Shown one piece after another: positions 51,628-61,805 of a DNA stretch of 64,000 bases. Source of the stretch: CALEMW01 sp035447065 (GTDB lineage Bacteria; Krumholzibacteriota; Krumholzibacteriia; LZORAL124-64-63); assembly GCA_035447065.1 (NCBI GenBank), contig DAOTGJ010000012.1:1-64000 (forward strand). Reading direction: 5' to 3'. The position numbers and the translations under genes were made by a program. Position 1 is the first letter of the stretch; each line of letters opens with the position of its first letter. The notes beneath the pieces are model-generated. The model was not told where the DNA came from and did not search any database. It saw nothing but the letters and a program-made list of their open reading frames with translations.

Positions 51628-52572
51628 ATGCTGAAGACCGAACAGCTGGCGCATCAGGACCTCTGGGACCGCGTGGCGCAGAACGGCGACTGGGACGCCC
51701 GCCAGGCCCTGGTGGAGAAGTACGCACGGGTGGTGAAATACGTGGCGGGACGCATGGCCATCGGCCTGCCCCACTACGTGGACCAGAACGACCTGGTCTC
51801 GGCGGGACTGCTCGGCCTGATCCAGGCCGTGGACAACTTCGACTGCGAGCGCGGCATCAAGTTCGAGACGTACGCCATCCCGCGCATCCGCGGCGCCATC
51901 CTGGACGAGCTGCGCAGCCAGGACTGGTTCCCCCGCTCCCTGCGGCGCAAGGCCCGCCAGCTGGAGGAGGCCTACGTCTCCCTGGAGACCAAGCTGGGCC
52001 GCCCCGCCACGGACGAGGAGCTGGCCAAGGAGCTCAACGTGAGCCGCGACGAGCTGCTCACGATGATCGAAGAGGTCTCGGTGGCCACCATCATCTCCCT
52101 GGACGCCGAGAGCGGCGGCGAGGGCGACGACACCACCACCCTGGGCGAATACCTGCCCGATCCCAAGGCCGACGACATCGAGGAGCGCGTCACCGGCAAG
52201 GAGATGGTCAAGCTCATCGCCGACGGCCTGGAGGAGCTGCCGGAGAAGGAGCAGCTGGTGCTGGTGCTCTACTACTACGAGGACCTGACCCTGAAGGAGA
52301 TCGGCAGCATCCTGGACGTGACCGAGTCGCGGGTCTGCCAGATCCACACCAAGGCGATCATGCGCCTGCGCGGCAAGCTGAAGCAGCCGGCCGGCAAGCG
52401 CAGCATCGACCGCCTCACCAAGGAGATCCGCCAGTCCCGCAAGCGCGGGGACCAGGAGACCATCGTGGAGTCCATGGACCTGCTCGCCGGGTTCGCGATC
52501 CCCTCCATGCTGGTGCTGGCCAGGCTGCTCCTGGAGCACGGGGTGCCGCTGTTCAGCGGGCCCATCACGTAG
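51628..52572 (+). CDS. fliA: Flagellar sigma factor FliA (sigma-28) with C-terminal extension
   Basis: This 314-residue protein has regions 2 (YVDQNDLVSAGLLGLIQAVDNFDCERGIKFETYAIPRIRGAILDELR), 3 and 4 (LPEKEQLVLVLYYYEDLTLKEIGSILDVTESRVCQIHTKAIMRLRGKL) of FliA. FliA proteins normally end near the last motif at about 240-260 residues; this one continues about 65 residues with a basic part and a hydrophobic MDLLAGFAIPSMLVLARLLLE. It should read the sigma-28 elements before fliC and flgM. Confidence 0.93.
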   Translation: MLKTEQLAHQDLWDRVAQNGDWDARQALVEKYARVVKYVAGRMAIGLPHYVDQNDLVSAGLLGLIQAVDNFDCERGIKFETYAIPRIRGAILDELRSQDWFPRSLRRKARQLEEAYVSLETKLGRPATDEELAKELNVSRDELLTMIEEVSVATIISLDAESGGEGDDTTTLGEYLPDPKADDIEERVTGKEMVKLIADGLEELPEKEQLVLVLYYYEDLTLKEIGSILDVTESRVCQIHTKAIMRLRGKLKQPAGKRSIDRLTKEIRQSRKRGDQETIVESMDLLAGFAIPSMLVLARLLLEHGVPLFSGPIT

Positions 52573-52584
52573 GGGGACGCACCC

Positions 52585-52905
52585 GTGGCCGCCGACGGCT
52601 TCTCCGTCAAGACCGCCCTGGCCCAGATGGGCAACGTGGCGCGGACCCAGCTGAAGGGACAGCAGGGGCCGCAGGCCACCAGCCAGCAGGTCAAGCGGCC
52701 GGGGGAGGACCAGAGCCGGGTGGAGCAGGTGCGCAAGACCGAGGATTCCCAGCAGAGCAAGCTGGATCCCGACGCCCGCCAGCAGGACGAACGCCGCCGC
52801 CGCAAGCGCGGCCGGCGCGACCAAGACACCGAGAACGACCGCGACGTCCCCCAGGACGACGCGGAGGAGACGGGGCCCGGCCAGGTCCTGGACCTGAAGG
52901 CCTGA
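52585..52905 (+). CDS. Charged low-complexity protein of unknown function
   Basis: This 106-residue protein starts at GTG (12 nt after fliA). It is rich in Gln, Asp, Glu and Arg (GPQATSQQVKRPGEDQSRVEQ; DERRRRKRGRRDQDTEND), probably disordered, with no membrane segment. Its place in a row of tightly spaced genes after fliA suggests it belongs to the flagellar regulon. The reading frame has normal third-position GC bias. No family is known to me. Confidence 0.55.
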   Translation: MAADGFSVKTALAQMGNVARTQLKGQQGPQATSQQVKRPGEDQSRVEQVRKTEDSQQSKLDPDARQQDERRRRKRGRRDQDTENDRDVPQDDAEETGPGQVLDLKA

Positions 52906-52924
52906 GCGCGCACGGAGGACGACG

Positions 52925-53368
52925 ATGGCGTGGAGCGAACTGATGGCGGACAACGGGATCGTGGGCTGGGGCGTGGCCTTCCTGCTGGCGGTGGGCGGCA
53001 CCGCCGTGGTGGTGGCGGCCTGGCTGCAGTTCCGCAGCACCTGGAAATCCCTGCCGGCGCCCGTGAAGGCGATGCTCGGCACGCGGGCCCCCCGTGCAAG
53101 GGCCGCCAAGGCTGCGGCCCCGACGCCCCCGGCGCCGTCCGCCGAGCGCCCCCGCGAGCAAAGGGATCCCGGCCGCGCGGTGCGCGCCTATCGGGGCCAG
53201 GCCGAAACGCCTGCCGCCCCGGCTCCCGAACCCGCCGCTCCAGCGGCGCCGCCCCCGGCTCCGGCCGTGCCCGCCCACGCCCTCTCCATGGAGGACCTGG
53301 ACGCCTACCTGACGCGCCTGCACCGGGCCGTGGACGAGCTGGAGGCCGCCGCCGGCGCGCCGTCCTGA
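52925..53368 (+). CDS. Single-pass membrane protein after fliA
   Basis: This 147-residue protein has a membrane helix (about 13-34, GWGVAFLLAVGGTAVVVAAW), a cytoplasmic Pro/Ala-rich stretch and a short C-terminal helix (SMEDLDAYLTRLHRAVDELEAAA). Gram-positive flagellar operons encode a single-pass protein (SwrB/YlxL) after the FliA homologue; the layout is similar but no sequence match is claimed. GAGGACGACG precedes the ATG. Confidence 0.6.
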   Translation: MAWSELMADNGIVGWGVAFLLAVGGTAVVVAAWLQFRSTWKSLPAPVKAMLGTRAPRARAAKAAAPTPPAPSAERPREQRDPGRAVRAYRGQAETPAAPAPEPAAPAAPPPAPAVPAHALSMEDLDAYLTRLHRAVDELEAAAGAPS

Positions 53369-53423
53369 TCCCAGCGCACCGATTCCGCCCTTGCGGTCAG
53401 GGTCCCTCCGTGGTTCCTTGGTC

Positions 53424-53439
53424 CTGTCATGCCTGACAG
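53424..53439. promoter_or_regulatory. Inverted repeat before the FlrA-like gene
   Basis: CTGTCA-TGCC-TGACAG, a perfect 6-4-6 repeat ending 18 nt before the GTG. It could be an operator of the master regulator. Confidence 0.4.
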
Positions 53440-53457
53440 AATAGCAGGAGGGCGGTC

Positions 53458-54981
<1,524 letters not shown>

Positions 54982-55072
54982 GGCTGGTCCCGCGCGACGG
55001 ACCGGTGTATCATGATGGGAAGATCCCCTGCATTTTCCCGTTCCAACCGACCCCTGGAATGTGAGGACGACG

Positions 55073-56137
55073 ATGCTGAGTCTGCCCGAGGCCCTTCGCC
55101 GAGGCCCGATCCCCGCGCTGGGCGCCCTGGCGCTGCTGCTGATCCTGGCCGCTCCCCGGGCCCAGGCCGCCAAGTACGCCGGAGCCTTCATGGACGACGG
55201 CGGCGGCGCCCGCGCCCTGGCGCTGGGCGGCGCCTTCACCGCGGTGGCCGACGACCCCTCGGCCGCCTACTGGAACCCGGCGGGGCTGAGCTTCGCCACG
55301 GACCGCCAGCTCCTGGTCATGCACTCGGAGCGCTTCGGCGACCTGATCGACCGCGACTACGCCGCCTACGTGCAGCCCGTGAACTGGTCCCTGCTGGGCG
55401 GCGATCAGGCGGGCGTGGGCGTGTCGCTCATCCGCCTGGGCGTGGACGACATCGCCTTCACGGACCACATCAACCTGGACGCCGACGGCGACGGCGTGGT
55501 GAGCGCCCTGGAGCAGTTCGCACTCTTCGACCGCCAGGACGAGATCCGCTACGTGAGCGACGCCGAGTACGCCCTGTTCCTGTCCTACGGCGAGCGCCGC
55601 GGGAACTGGCGACTGGGCGGTTCGCTCAAGTTCATCCGCCAGAGCGTGGGCGAGTACAGCAGCATGGGGCTGGGCGTGGACGTGGGCCTGTTCCGGCCCG
55701 GCCTGTGGGGCAACCTGGACTTCGGCCTGAAGCTGCAGGACGCCACCAGCACGCCCCTGGCCTGGAACACCGCCGACAGCACGGTGGAGAGCATCGCGCC
55801 CGCGGTGATTCCCGCCCTGGCCTACCGTCTGCCGGTTCCGGCCTGGGACGCCTCGGTGCTGCTGACCACGAGCTTCGAGACGCGCTTCGAGAACCGCGGC
55901 GACGCCGACCAGTACAGCACCGGCTCGCTCAGCACCAACGTGCACGCGGGCATGGAGGTCGGGTTCGCCAACCGCGTGTTCGTGCGCGGCGGCTTCGACA
56001 GCGGCTGGGGCAGCGAGGACATGACCGCGGGCGCCGGTTTCCGGCTCTCGCGTCTGACGGTGGACTACGCCTACGCGGGCGACGTGCTGGGCATCGACGA
56101 GTCCACCCACCGCATCAGCCTCACGGCCGGATTCTGA
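55073..56137 (+). CDS. PorV/PorQ-family outer-membrane protein
   Basis: This 354-residue protein has a signal peptide (to AQAAK) and the PorV/PorQ opening (AGAFMDDGGGARALALGGAFTAVADDPSAAYWNPAGLS), followed by beta strands ending in an aromatic residue (HRISLTAGF). The family comprises FadL-like barrels common in Bacteroidetes and relatives, some working with type IX secretion. GAGGACGACG sets the ATG; a GTG 12 nt upstream is less likely. No other type IX gene is in the window. Confidence 0.82.
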   Translation: MLSLPEALRRGPIPALGALALLLILAAPRAQAAKYAGAFMDDGGGARALALGGAFTAVADDPSAAYWNPAGLSFATDRQLLVMHSERFGDLIDRDYAAYVQPVNWSLLGGDQAGVGVSLIRLGVDDIAFTDHINLDADGDGVVSALEQFALFDRQDEIRYVSDAEYALFLSYGERRGNWRLGGSLKFIRQSVGEYSSMGLGVDVGLFRPGLWGNLDFGLKLQDATSTPLAWNTADSTVESIAPAVIPALAYRLPVPAWDASVLLTTSFETRFENRGDADQYSTGSLSTNVHAGMEVGFANRVFVRGGFDSGWGSEDMTAGAGFRLSRLTVDYAYAGDVLGIDESTHRISLTAGF

Positions 56138-56144
56138 GCCGGGC

Positions 56145-57863
56145 TCAGCCCCGGCCGGGCCGGTAGGCGTACATGCGCTGGCCCGGCTTGATCAGGCTGG
56201 AGCCGTGCATGTTGTTGACCTGGCGCAGATGCTGCAGCGTGACGCCGAGCTTCCGGGCGATACCCCCCAGGGTATCGCCCTTCTTCACGTTGTAGGTGAC
56301 CCGCTCATAGCCTTCCGGCGGGACGTAATGCCCCTTCTCCACGGCGCGCGACGCGGCCTGCTCCGCCAGGGCCTTGGGCATGGGGATGAGCAGGCGGTCG
56401 CCGGGCCGGATCATGGCCACGTCGGCGATGCGGTTCAGCCCGGCGATGTCCTTCACCGTGGTGCCGTACGTGCGGGCGATGGCCCCCAGGGTCTCGCCCC
56501 GCTGCACCGTATGGCGCCGCCAGGTCAGCCGCTTCTCGACCGGGATGGACGCCAGCTCGCGGCGCGCACGCTCCGCCGTGCCCTGCGGCACCTTGACCGG
56601 GTAGGCCTCGCGGCCGGGGGGCGAGGCCCGCCGCAGCAGGCCGGGGTTCAAGGCGCGGACCGCGGAGGCCGGGACGCCGGCGCATTCGGCCACCAGATCC
56701 AGGTCCGTGGCGTCCACCACGGGGACCACGTCGAAGGCCAGGTCCGGCAGCTCCTGCACTTCGATGCCATACCTCTCCGGATGCTCGCCCACCTCCGCGG
56801 CGGCGATGAACTTGGGAATGTGGTTGCGCGTCTGGGCCGGCAGATGCAGCTTCCAGAAGTTGTCGTGGCCGGCCAGGCGCACGGCCCGCTCCACCCGGAA
56901 CTCGCCGGTGTTGTAGGCGGCCAGGACCAGGGCCCAGTCGCCGAAGCGATGGTAGAGCTGGCTCAGGTAGGTGGCCGCGGCCTCCGTGGAGGAGGCGAAG
57001 TCCCGGCGCTCGTCCACCCACCAGTCGCAGCGCAGTTTGAAGTGCCGTGCGGTGCCGGCCATGAACTGCCAGGGGCCCACGGCCCCCACGCCGGAGCGCG
57101 CGCCGGTCACGAAGCCGCTCTCGATGGCGGACAGGTAGATGAGCTCGCGGGGGAGGCCGGCGCGGTCCAGCTCCGCGTAGATGAGCGAGTCCACCTCGCT
57201 CTTGCGTTCCAGCCAGCGCGTGAAGGGCAGCTTGCCCTCGTTGCTGAAGTAGCGGATCCAGCGTTCCACCTGCTCGTTGCGCACCTGGAGCAGATCCGTG
57301 GCGATGTCGCGCCGCCGCTCGCCGGCGATGGGGATCAGGGAGTCCGGCAGCGACAGGCCGCGCACGCCGGCGTAGGCGGCTGTGAGCAGGGAGTCGTCGG
57401 CCAGGACCGACGCGTGGAGCGCCTCCTCCTCGGCCACCACGCCGGCCAGCAGGCCGGTGCGGCGGCGCAGGCTGCCCAGGTAGTCGGCGGCCACGGGGTC
57501 GCTGTCGGCGGGGAGGACGGCCTCGCTCTCGGCGCGCAGGAGGAAGAGCAGGTCGCGGGCGGCCGAGGTCTGGCCCTGCGCCAGCAGCTCCAGGGCCTGG
57601 CGCCAGAGCCCGTCGAGCTCGGCCAGATCGGGGCGGTCGGCGAGCACGGCGGCCAGGCCGGGATCCGGGTCCTCCAGCAGCACGTCGGAGGTGGGGGCGG
57701 GCCGGACGGGGGTGACCATCGGCGCGCTGTCCGCGAGGGCCGCCACGGGGGCGGAGCTGCGGGCGGGATCGAGATCGGGCCGAGCGGGCGTGGAGGAGCA
57801 GCCCATGAGTCCGAGACAGCACAACATCATGCAGGACAGGACGATGCGGAAGATCCTTCTCAC
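56145..57863 (-). CDS. MltD-like membrane-bound lytic transglycosylase with LysM domains
   Basis: This 572-residue lipoprotein has a lipobox LMGC (after VRRIFRIVLSCMML). A helical N-terminal region follows. The SLT domain spans about 235-360 with YLSAIESGF (Glu248 catalytic), SGVGAVGPWQFMAGTA and LAAYNTGEF. The C-terminus has two LysM repeats (TVQRGETLGAIARTYGTTVKDIAGLN; NVKKGDTLGGIARKLGVTLQHLRQVN). It cleaves peptidoglycan in the periplasm, anchored in the outer membrane. The GTG start is set by AAAGGA; the upstream frame lacks a signal. Confidence 0.93.
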   Translation of the reverse strand: MRRIFRIVLSCMMLCCLGLMGCSSTPARPDLDPARSSAPVAALADSAPMVTPVRPAPTSDVLLEDPDPGLAAVLADRPDLAELDGLWRQALELLAQGQTSAARDLLFLLRAESEAVLPADSDPVAADYLGSLRRRTGLLAGVVAEEEALHASVLADDSLLTAAYAGVRGLSLPDSLIPIAGERRRDIATDLLQVRNEQVERWIRYFSNEGKLPFTRWLERKSEVDSLIYAELDRAGLPRELIYLSAIESGFVTGARSGVGAVGPWQFMAGTARHFKLRCDWWVDERRDFASSTEAAATYLSQLYHRFGDWALVLAAYNTGEFRVERAVRLAGHDNFWKLHLPAQTRNHIPKFIAAAEVGEHPERYGIEVQELPDLAFDVVPVVDATDLDLVAECAGVPASAVRALNPGLLRRASPPGREAYPVKVPQGTAERARRELASIPVEKRLTWRRHTVQRGETLGAIARTYGTTVKDIAGLNRIADVAMIRPGDRLLIPMPKALAEQAASRAVEKGHYVPPEGYERVTYNVKKGDTLGGIARKLGVTLQHLRQVNNMHGSSLIKPGQRMYAYRPGRG

Positions 57864-57931
57864 GGCGCGCGATCCTTTGCGTTGCGGGCGGACGCGGGGA
57901 CGAGCATCCGTCGGCAGTATCCTGATTGCAA

Positions 57932-57956
57932 CTAATATGACCATGTGTCATACTAG
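57932..57956. promoter_or_regulatory. 25-bp operator-like palindrome between the MltD-like and GGDEF genes
   Basis: CTAATATGAC, 5 nt, GTCATACTAG: arms match at 9 of 10 positions. On plus it overlaps a promoter-like pair (TTGCAA 57926-57931, 17 nt, CATACT 57949-57954), so a bound dimer would block it. On minus TAGTAT within the palindrome could be a -10. Confidence 0.6.
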
Positions 57957-58039
57957 GCTTGCAGCTCTTCTTGTCGATTCGGGAATCTACACCATCGGGC
58001 GCATGCAGGGAACCACGAGCATCGTGGACGGGCGGGAAC

Positions 58040-59395
58040 ATGGATAGGACCTTGCGCTGGCTGCTGTCGCAGGCCCGTCTCGGGCCGTCGCTGCGCCTGC
58101 CCGCCATGCGCGCCCTGGGCGGTCGCCGGCCCGATGCCATCCAGGCCGCGGGCCGCGCCGTCATCCGCTCTCTCATCCAGCGGGGCGATCTGGTGCGCGT
58201 GCGCATCGAGGGCGCCGACGCGGACGCGCCCCGCGAGATCTACGCCCTGCGCGGGCACGCCAACCTCCTGGACCTGGAGCCGTTCCTCGCCGGAGAGCCC
58301 CTGACGCCGGCCGCGCCCCCGCCCGCCGTACCGGCGCCGGACGCCTGCGACATCGATTCCGTGGACCTGCTGGGCGTGCTGGAACGGATGCAGGAGTTCC
58401 AGCTCCTGCCCGCGCTGCACGACGGCGGCGCCGCCTGGCTGGAGGCCCTGCTCTCCATGCTGGACGACGTGCTGCCCGACGCGACGGTCCACCTGGAGCT
58501 GCACGACGCCGCCCTGGCCCCGGAGCACCCGGCCCACGTCTTCCACACGCCGCCCGGAGCTCTGCCGTTCTGGGCGCGCATCCGCCGGCGCGGCGAGTCC
58601 TGCCGGCTGGGCCGGCGCGAGGACCTGCCGCCCCACCTGCGCGACCGCGCCGACGAAGGCGCCGGCTTCACCGTCCAGGTCACCCCGGTGCTCGCCCCTG
58701 ATCCGGAGCCGGCGTCGCAGGAGCCGCGCGAGGCGGGCCTGCTCTACCTCTGCGCCGACGGGCCGCGCGGCGACGCCTTCGTGGAGCTGGCGCGTCGGCT
58801 GAGCCGCTTCGTCACCCACAGTTGGCGCCATCGGCTCCGCGTGGGCCGCCTGGTGCACACGGACCCCCTCACGGGCGTGCACAACCGCGGCTCCTACGAC
58901 GAGCAGATCGGCGTGGAGCTGGAGCGCTGCCGCCGCCACGGCACGCCCCTGGTGCTGCTGCTGGGCGATCTGGACCATTTCAAGCGCGTCAACGACACCC
59001 ACGGCCACCCCATGGGCGACCGCGTGCTCAAGACCGTGGCCCGGGAACTGCAGGAGGGCCTGCGCCGCATCGACCTGGTCTGCCGCGTGGGCGGGGAGGA
59101 GTTCGCCCTCATCCTGCCGGACACGGACCTGGAAGCGGCCCGGGAGGTCATCACGCGCCTGCAGGTGCGCATCGCCAACCTGCGCCTGACCGACGCCGCC
59201 AGCCCGGAGGCCCTGCGTGTGACCATGTCCTTCGGCGGCGCCGTCTTCCCTGAGGCGGGCACCACCCCCGAGGCGCTCTACGAGGTGGCCGACCAGATGC
59301 TCTACCTCTCCAAGCAGCGGGGGCGCAATCGTTGTCATTTCTGGCGCCCGGACTCCGAACCGCTGCTCACGCTGCCCGCCTACCGCGAAGGCTGA
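58040..59395 (+). CDS. GGDEF-domain diguanylate cyclase
   Basis: This 451-residue soluble protein has a C-terminal GGDEF domain (DPLTGVHNRGSYDEQI; GDLDHFKRVNDTHGHPMGD; active site GGEEF at 351-355). An inhibitory site RRID (342-345) sits exactly five residues before it. This predicts active c-di-GMP synthesis with product feedback. The N-terminal 290 residues include a possible winged-helix-like part (1-80) and an uncharacterised sensor region. Its product could act on the PilZ protein at 10887 and on the FlrA-like regulator. Confidence 0.92.
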   Translation: MDRTLRWLLSQARLGPSLRLPAMRALGGRRPDAIQAAGRAVIRSLIQRGDLVRVRIEGADADAPREIYALRGHANLLDLEPFLAGEPLTPAAPPPAVPAPDACDIDSVDLLGVLERMQEFQLLPALHDGGAAWLEALLSMLDDVLPDATVHLELHDAALAPEHPAHVFHTPPGALPFWARIRRRGESCRLGRREDLPPHLRDRADEGAGFTVQVTPVLAPDPEPASQEPREAGLLYLCADGPRGDAFVELARRLSRFVTHSWRHRLRVGRLVHTDPLTGVHNRGSYDEQIGVELERCRRHGTPLVLLLGDLDHFKRVNDTHGHPMGDRVLKTVARELQEGLRRIDLVCRVGGEEFALILPDTDLEAAREVITRLQVRIANLRLTDAASPEALRVTMSFGGAVFPEAGTTPEALYEVADQMLYLSKQRGRNRCHFWRPDSEPLLTLPAYREG

Positions 59396-61719
59396 GCCGC
59401 GTCCGGCTGCTCCTGCTCTGGGCCGCGGCCTGGGTTCTTGGGGATGCTGCCGGCGCCGGGCTCGATCCGTTTCCCCCCGCCCTGGATGCCGCGCCCCGCG
59501 GGCTCGCGGCCCTGTCGTTGCCGGCGTTGGCCGCGGCAAGCCCCGGCCTGCGGCCGCTCGCGCTGCTGGCCGCGGCGGCCGGATCGGCCGGCGAAGCGGC
59601 ACGGCGCGCCGCGGATCCCCGCCGCCGTCCCGCCGTGCTCGTCCCCGATCCCTGGTCTCCGAGCCGTTGGGCCGAACGGCGCGGCACAGGCGTGCTGAGG
59701 ATCACGGGCTGGCCCGCCCGGAACGGGGAGCGGTGGCGGGCGCCGGCCGTGGTGCTCCACGCCCGGGACGCGGAGACGGGCGACGCCCTCGCCTCCCTGC
59801 GACCGTGGGAGGGGGTGCTGCTGCAGGGCGAGGGTCCGCCGCCCGCTCCCGGCGACCGCTTGGCCGCGCGCTGGCGACGGTCGCCGCCCCGCGATCCCGC
59901 CGTGGCCGACGGCTTCTCGGAGCGCACGTTCCTGGGGGCGCGCGGCCTGGGCTGGCGGCTGCGCGCCGACGAGGCCGTCGTCCTGCCGCCCGACGCCCTG
60001 GCCCGCATCCTCGCCCCCGCCGCGGCCTTGCGGGGTGCCCTGGCCCGCACCTTGGATCAGGCTTATCCGCCCCGGGAGGCGGCCCTGCTCCAGGCCGTGC
60101 TCCTGGGCGAGCGCGGCGGCGCCCGCGATCCCGCCCGCGACGGGTTCACGCGCCTGGGCCTGGCGCATCTCTTCGCGGTGAGCGGCCTGCATGTGGGCAT
60201 CCTGGCGGGTTTCACCGGCGCGCTGCTGGGGGCGTTGCGCTGCCCGCCAACGTGGCGCGCGCCGCTCACCGCGGGATTGCTCTGGGGCTACGCGGGCGTG
60301 ACCGGCGCCGCGCCCAGCACGGTGCGCGCCGCGGCCATGGCCACGCTGCTGCTCGGCGCCCGCGGCCTGGGCGGGCGTGCGGCTCCCGGCCACGGTCTGC
60401 TGCTCGTGTTCTGGGCCACGCAGGCGTGGTCGCCGGCATCCCTGGCCGATCCCGGGCTGCGGCTGTCCTTCCTGGCGGTGGCCGGGATCCTGGTGGGCGT
60501 GCAGGCCGCGGGCGCCTGGGAGCCGCCGCGGGCGGCGCGGCCCCTGCGCGACGGCCTGGCGGTGAGCCTGGGAGCGCAGACGGGCACCGCGCCGGCCGTG
60601 GCCGCGGGGTTCGGCTTCCTGGCCCCGTGGTCGCCCCTGGTCAACCTGGCGGCCGTGCCGCTCTTCGGCCTGGCCGTGTGGCTGGCGGTGCTGGGCCTGG
60701 TCCTGGCGCCCGTGGAGCGGCTGGCCGCGGGGCCGGCCACGGCCGCCTGGCTCCTGCTGCGGGGCCTGGAGGGCCTGGCGTCGTGGCTGGACGGCTGGTT
60801 GGGGCGGCCGCCGGCCGTCTCGTCGTGGGGACCGCTGCGCTGGGGCGTCGCGCTGGCCGCGGCCGCGGTGCTGTCCCGGGCCGCGCCGCGTCGCCGTCTG
60901 GCGGCGGCGGCGCTGCTGCTGCTGCTGCCGTGGTGGGCGCCTCCGCGCCCGGGAGGCGCCATGGAGGCGGTGCAGTTCGACATCGACCAGGGCGACGCCG
61001 CGGCCCTGATCTTCCCCGACGGCCGCTGCGTGCTGATCGACACGGGACCGGCCTGGGACGTGGGCGGTCCCCTGGTGCGCGATGCTCTGCCCTGGCTGCG
61101 GCGACGTGGCGTGCGTCGCCTGGCCGGCGTGGCCCTGACCCACGCCCACGCGGATCACGACGGCTGCGCCGACGCCGTGGCCGCCGAGTTCCCCGTGGAC
61201 GCCTGGTGGCTGGGTGGCCGCTGCGCCCCGCCGCCGGACACGCCGCCCCACGCGATCCACCGGCCCCAGGCCGGCGACACCCTCCTGGCATCGTCGCCCT
61301 GGGTGCTCCTCTGCCTGGGCGGCGGCGCGCCCGACGCCCATGAGAACGACCGCAGCCTCGCGGTGGGCCTGTTCCGCGACGGCCGGCCGGCAGGGCTGTG
61401 GACCGGCGATCAGGAGGCCGCGGGGGAGGCCGCCACCCTGGCCACCGGCCTGCTGGACGGCGGCCCCTGGGACGTCTTCAAGGCGGGGCACCACGGCAGC
61501 CGCACCTCCAGCACGCCCGCCCTGCTGGACCGCGCGCGGCCCGCCGTGATCCTGATCAGCTGCGGCGTGGCCAACCGCCACCGCCACCCCAGCCACGGGG
61601 TCTTCACGGCCCTGGGCGACACGTTGCCGCTGCGCCGCACGGACCTCGAGGGCACGCTCCACGTGCGCTGGCGGGGGCCCGGAGCGCCGGAAATCCGCGG
61701 CTCCCGGCCCCCGCCTTGA
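59332..61719 (+). CDS. comEC: ComEC/Rec2-family DNA-uptake channel with metallo-beta-lactamase domain
   Basis: This ~795-residue protein has several N-terminal membrane helices, a DUF4131-like periplasmic OB part (100-210), the competence core (FTRLGLAHLFAVSGLHVGILAGF; GVTGAAPSTVRAAAMATLLL) and a C-terminal MBL-fold domain with THAHADHDG and GHHGSRTSS. It moves single-stranded DNA across the inner membrane. The start is uncertain: TTG 59332 overlaps the GGDEF gene by 64 nt; a later non-ATG start is possible. Confidence 0.88.
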   Translation: MSFLAPGLRTAAHAARLPRRLSRVRLLLLWAAAWVLGDAAGAGLDPFPPALDAAPRGLAALSLPALAAASPGLRPLALLAAAAGSAGEAARRAADPRRRPAVLVPDPWSPSRWAERRGTGVLRITGWPARNGERWRAPAVVLHARDAETGDALASLRPWEGVLLQGEGPPPAPGDRLAARWRRSPPRDPAVADGFSERTFLGARGLGWRLRADEAVVLPPDALARILAPAAALRGALARTLDQAYPPREAALLQAVLLGERGGARDPARDGFTRLGLAHLFAVSGLHVGILAGFTGALLGALRCPPTWRAPLTAGLLWGYAGVTGAAPSTVRAAAMATLLLGARGLGGRAAPGHGLLLVFWATQAWSPASLADPGLRLSFLAVAGILVGVQAAGAWEPPRAARPLRDGLAVSLGAQTGTAPAVAAGFGFLAPWSPLVNLAAVPLFGLAVWLAVLGLVLAPVERLAAGPATAAWLLLRGLEGLASWLDGWLGRPPAVSSWGPLRWGVALAAAAVLSRAAPRRRLAAAALLLLLPWWAPPRPGGAMEAVQFDIDQGDAAALIFPDGRCVLIDTGPAWDVGGPLVRDALPWLRRRGVRRLAGVALTHAHADHDGCADAVAAEFPVDAWWLGGRCAPPPDTPPHAIHRPQAGDTLLASSPWVLLCLGGGAPDAHENDRSLAVGLFRDGRPAGLWTGDQEAAGEAATLATGLLDGGPWDVFKAGHHGSRTSSTPALLDRARPAVILISCGVANRHRHPSHGVFTALGDTLPLRRTDLEGTLHVRWRGPGAPEIRGSRPPP

Positions 61720-61744
61720 CACTGCCGGGGGCTGCTCGTACCAT
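61716..61744 (+). promoter_or_regulatory. Sigma-70 promoter of purC-purH
   Basis: TTGACA (61716-61721), 17 nt, TACCAT (61739-61744). The -35 is the perfect consensus and overlaps the comEC stop codon; purC starts 62 nt after the -10. Confidence 0.8.
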
Positions 61745-61805
61745 CCCCGCGTCACCGTCGGCCGACCGGCCGGAACCGTTCGCTTTCCACCGAAACGGGA
61801 GTCCC

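Noticed and set aside
56135..56147. Short palindrome TGAGCCGGGCTCA between converging genes.
   Set aside because: Stem of five or six pairs and no T run; it merely contains the two opposite stop codons. Too weak to call a terminator.
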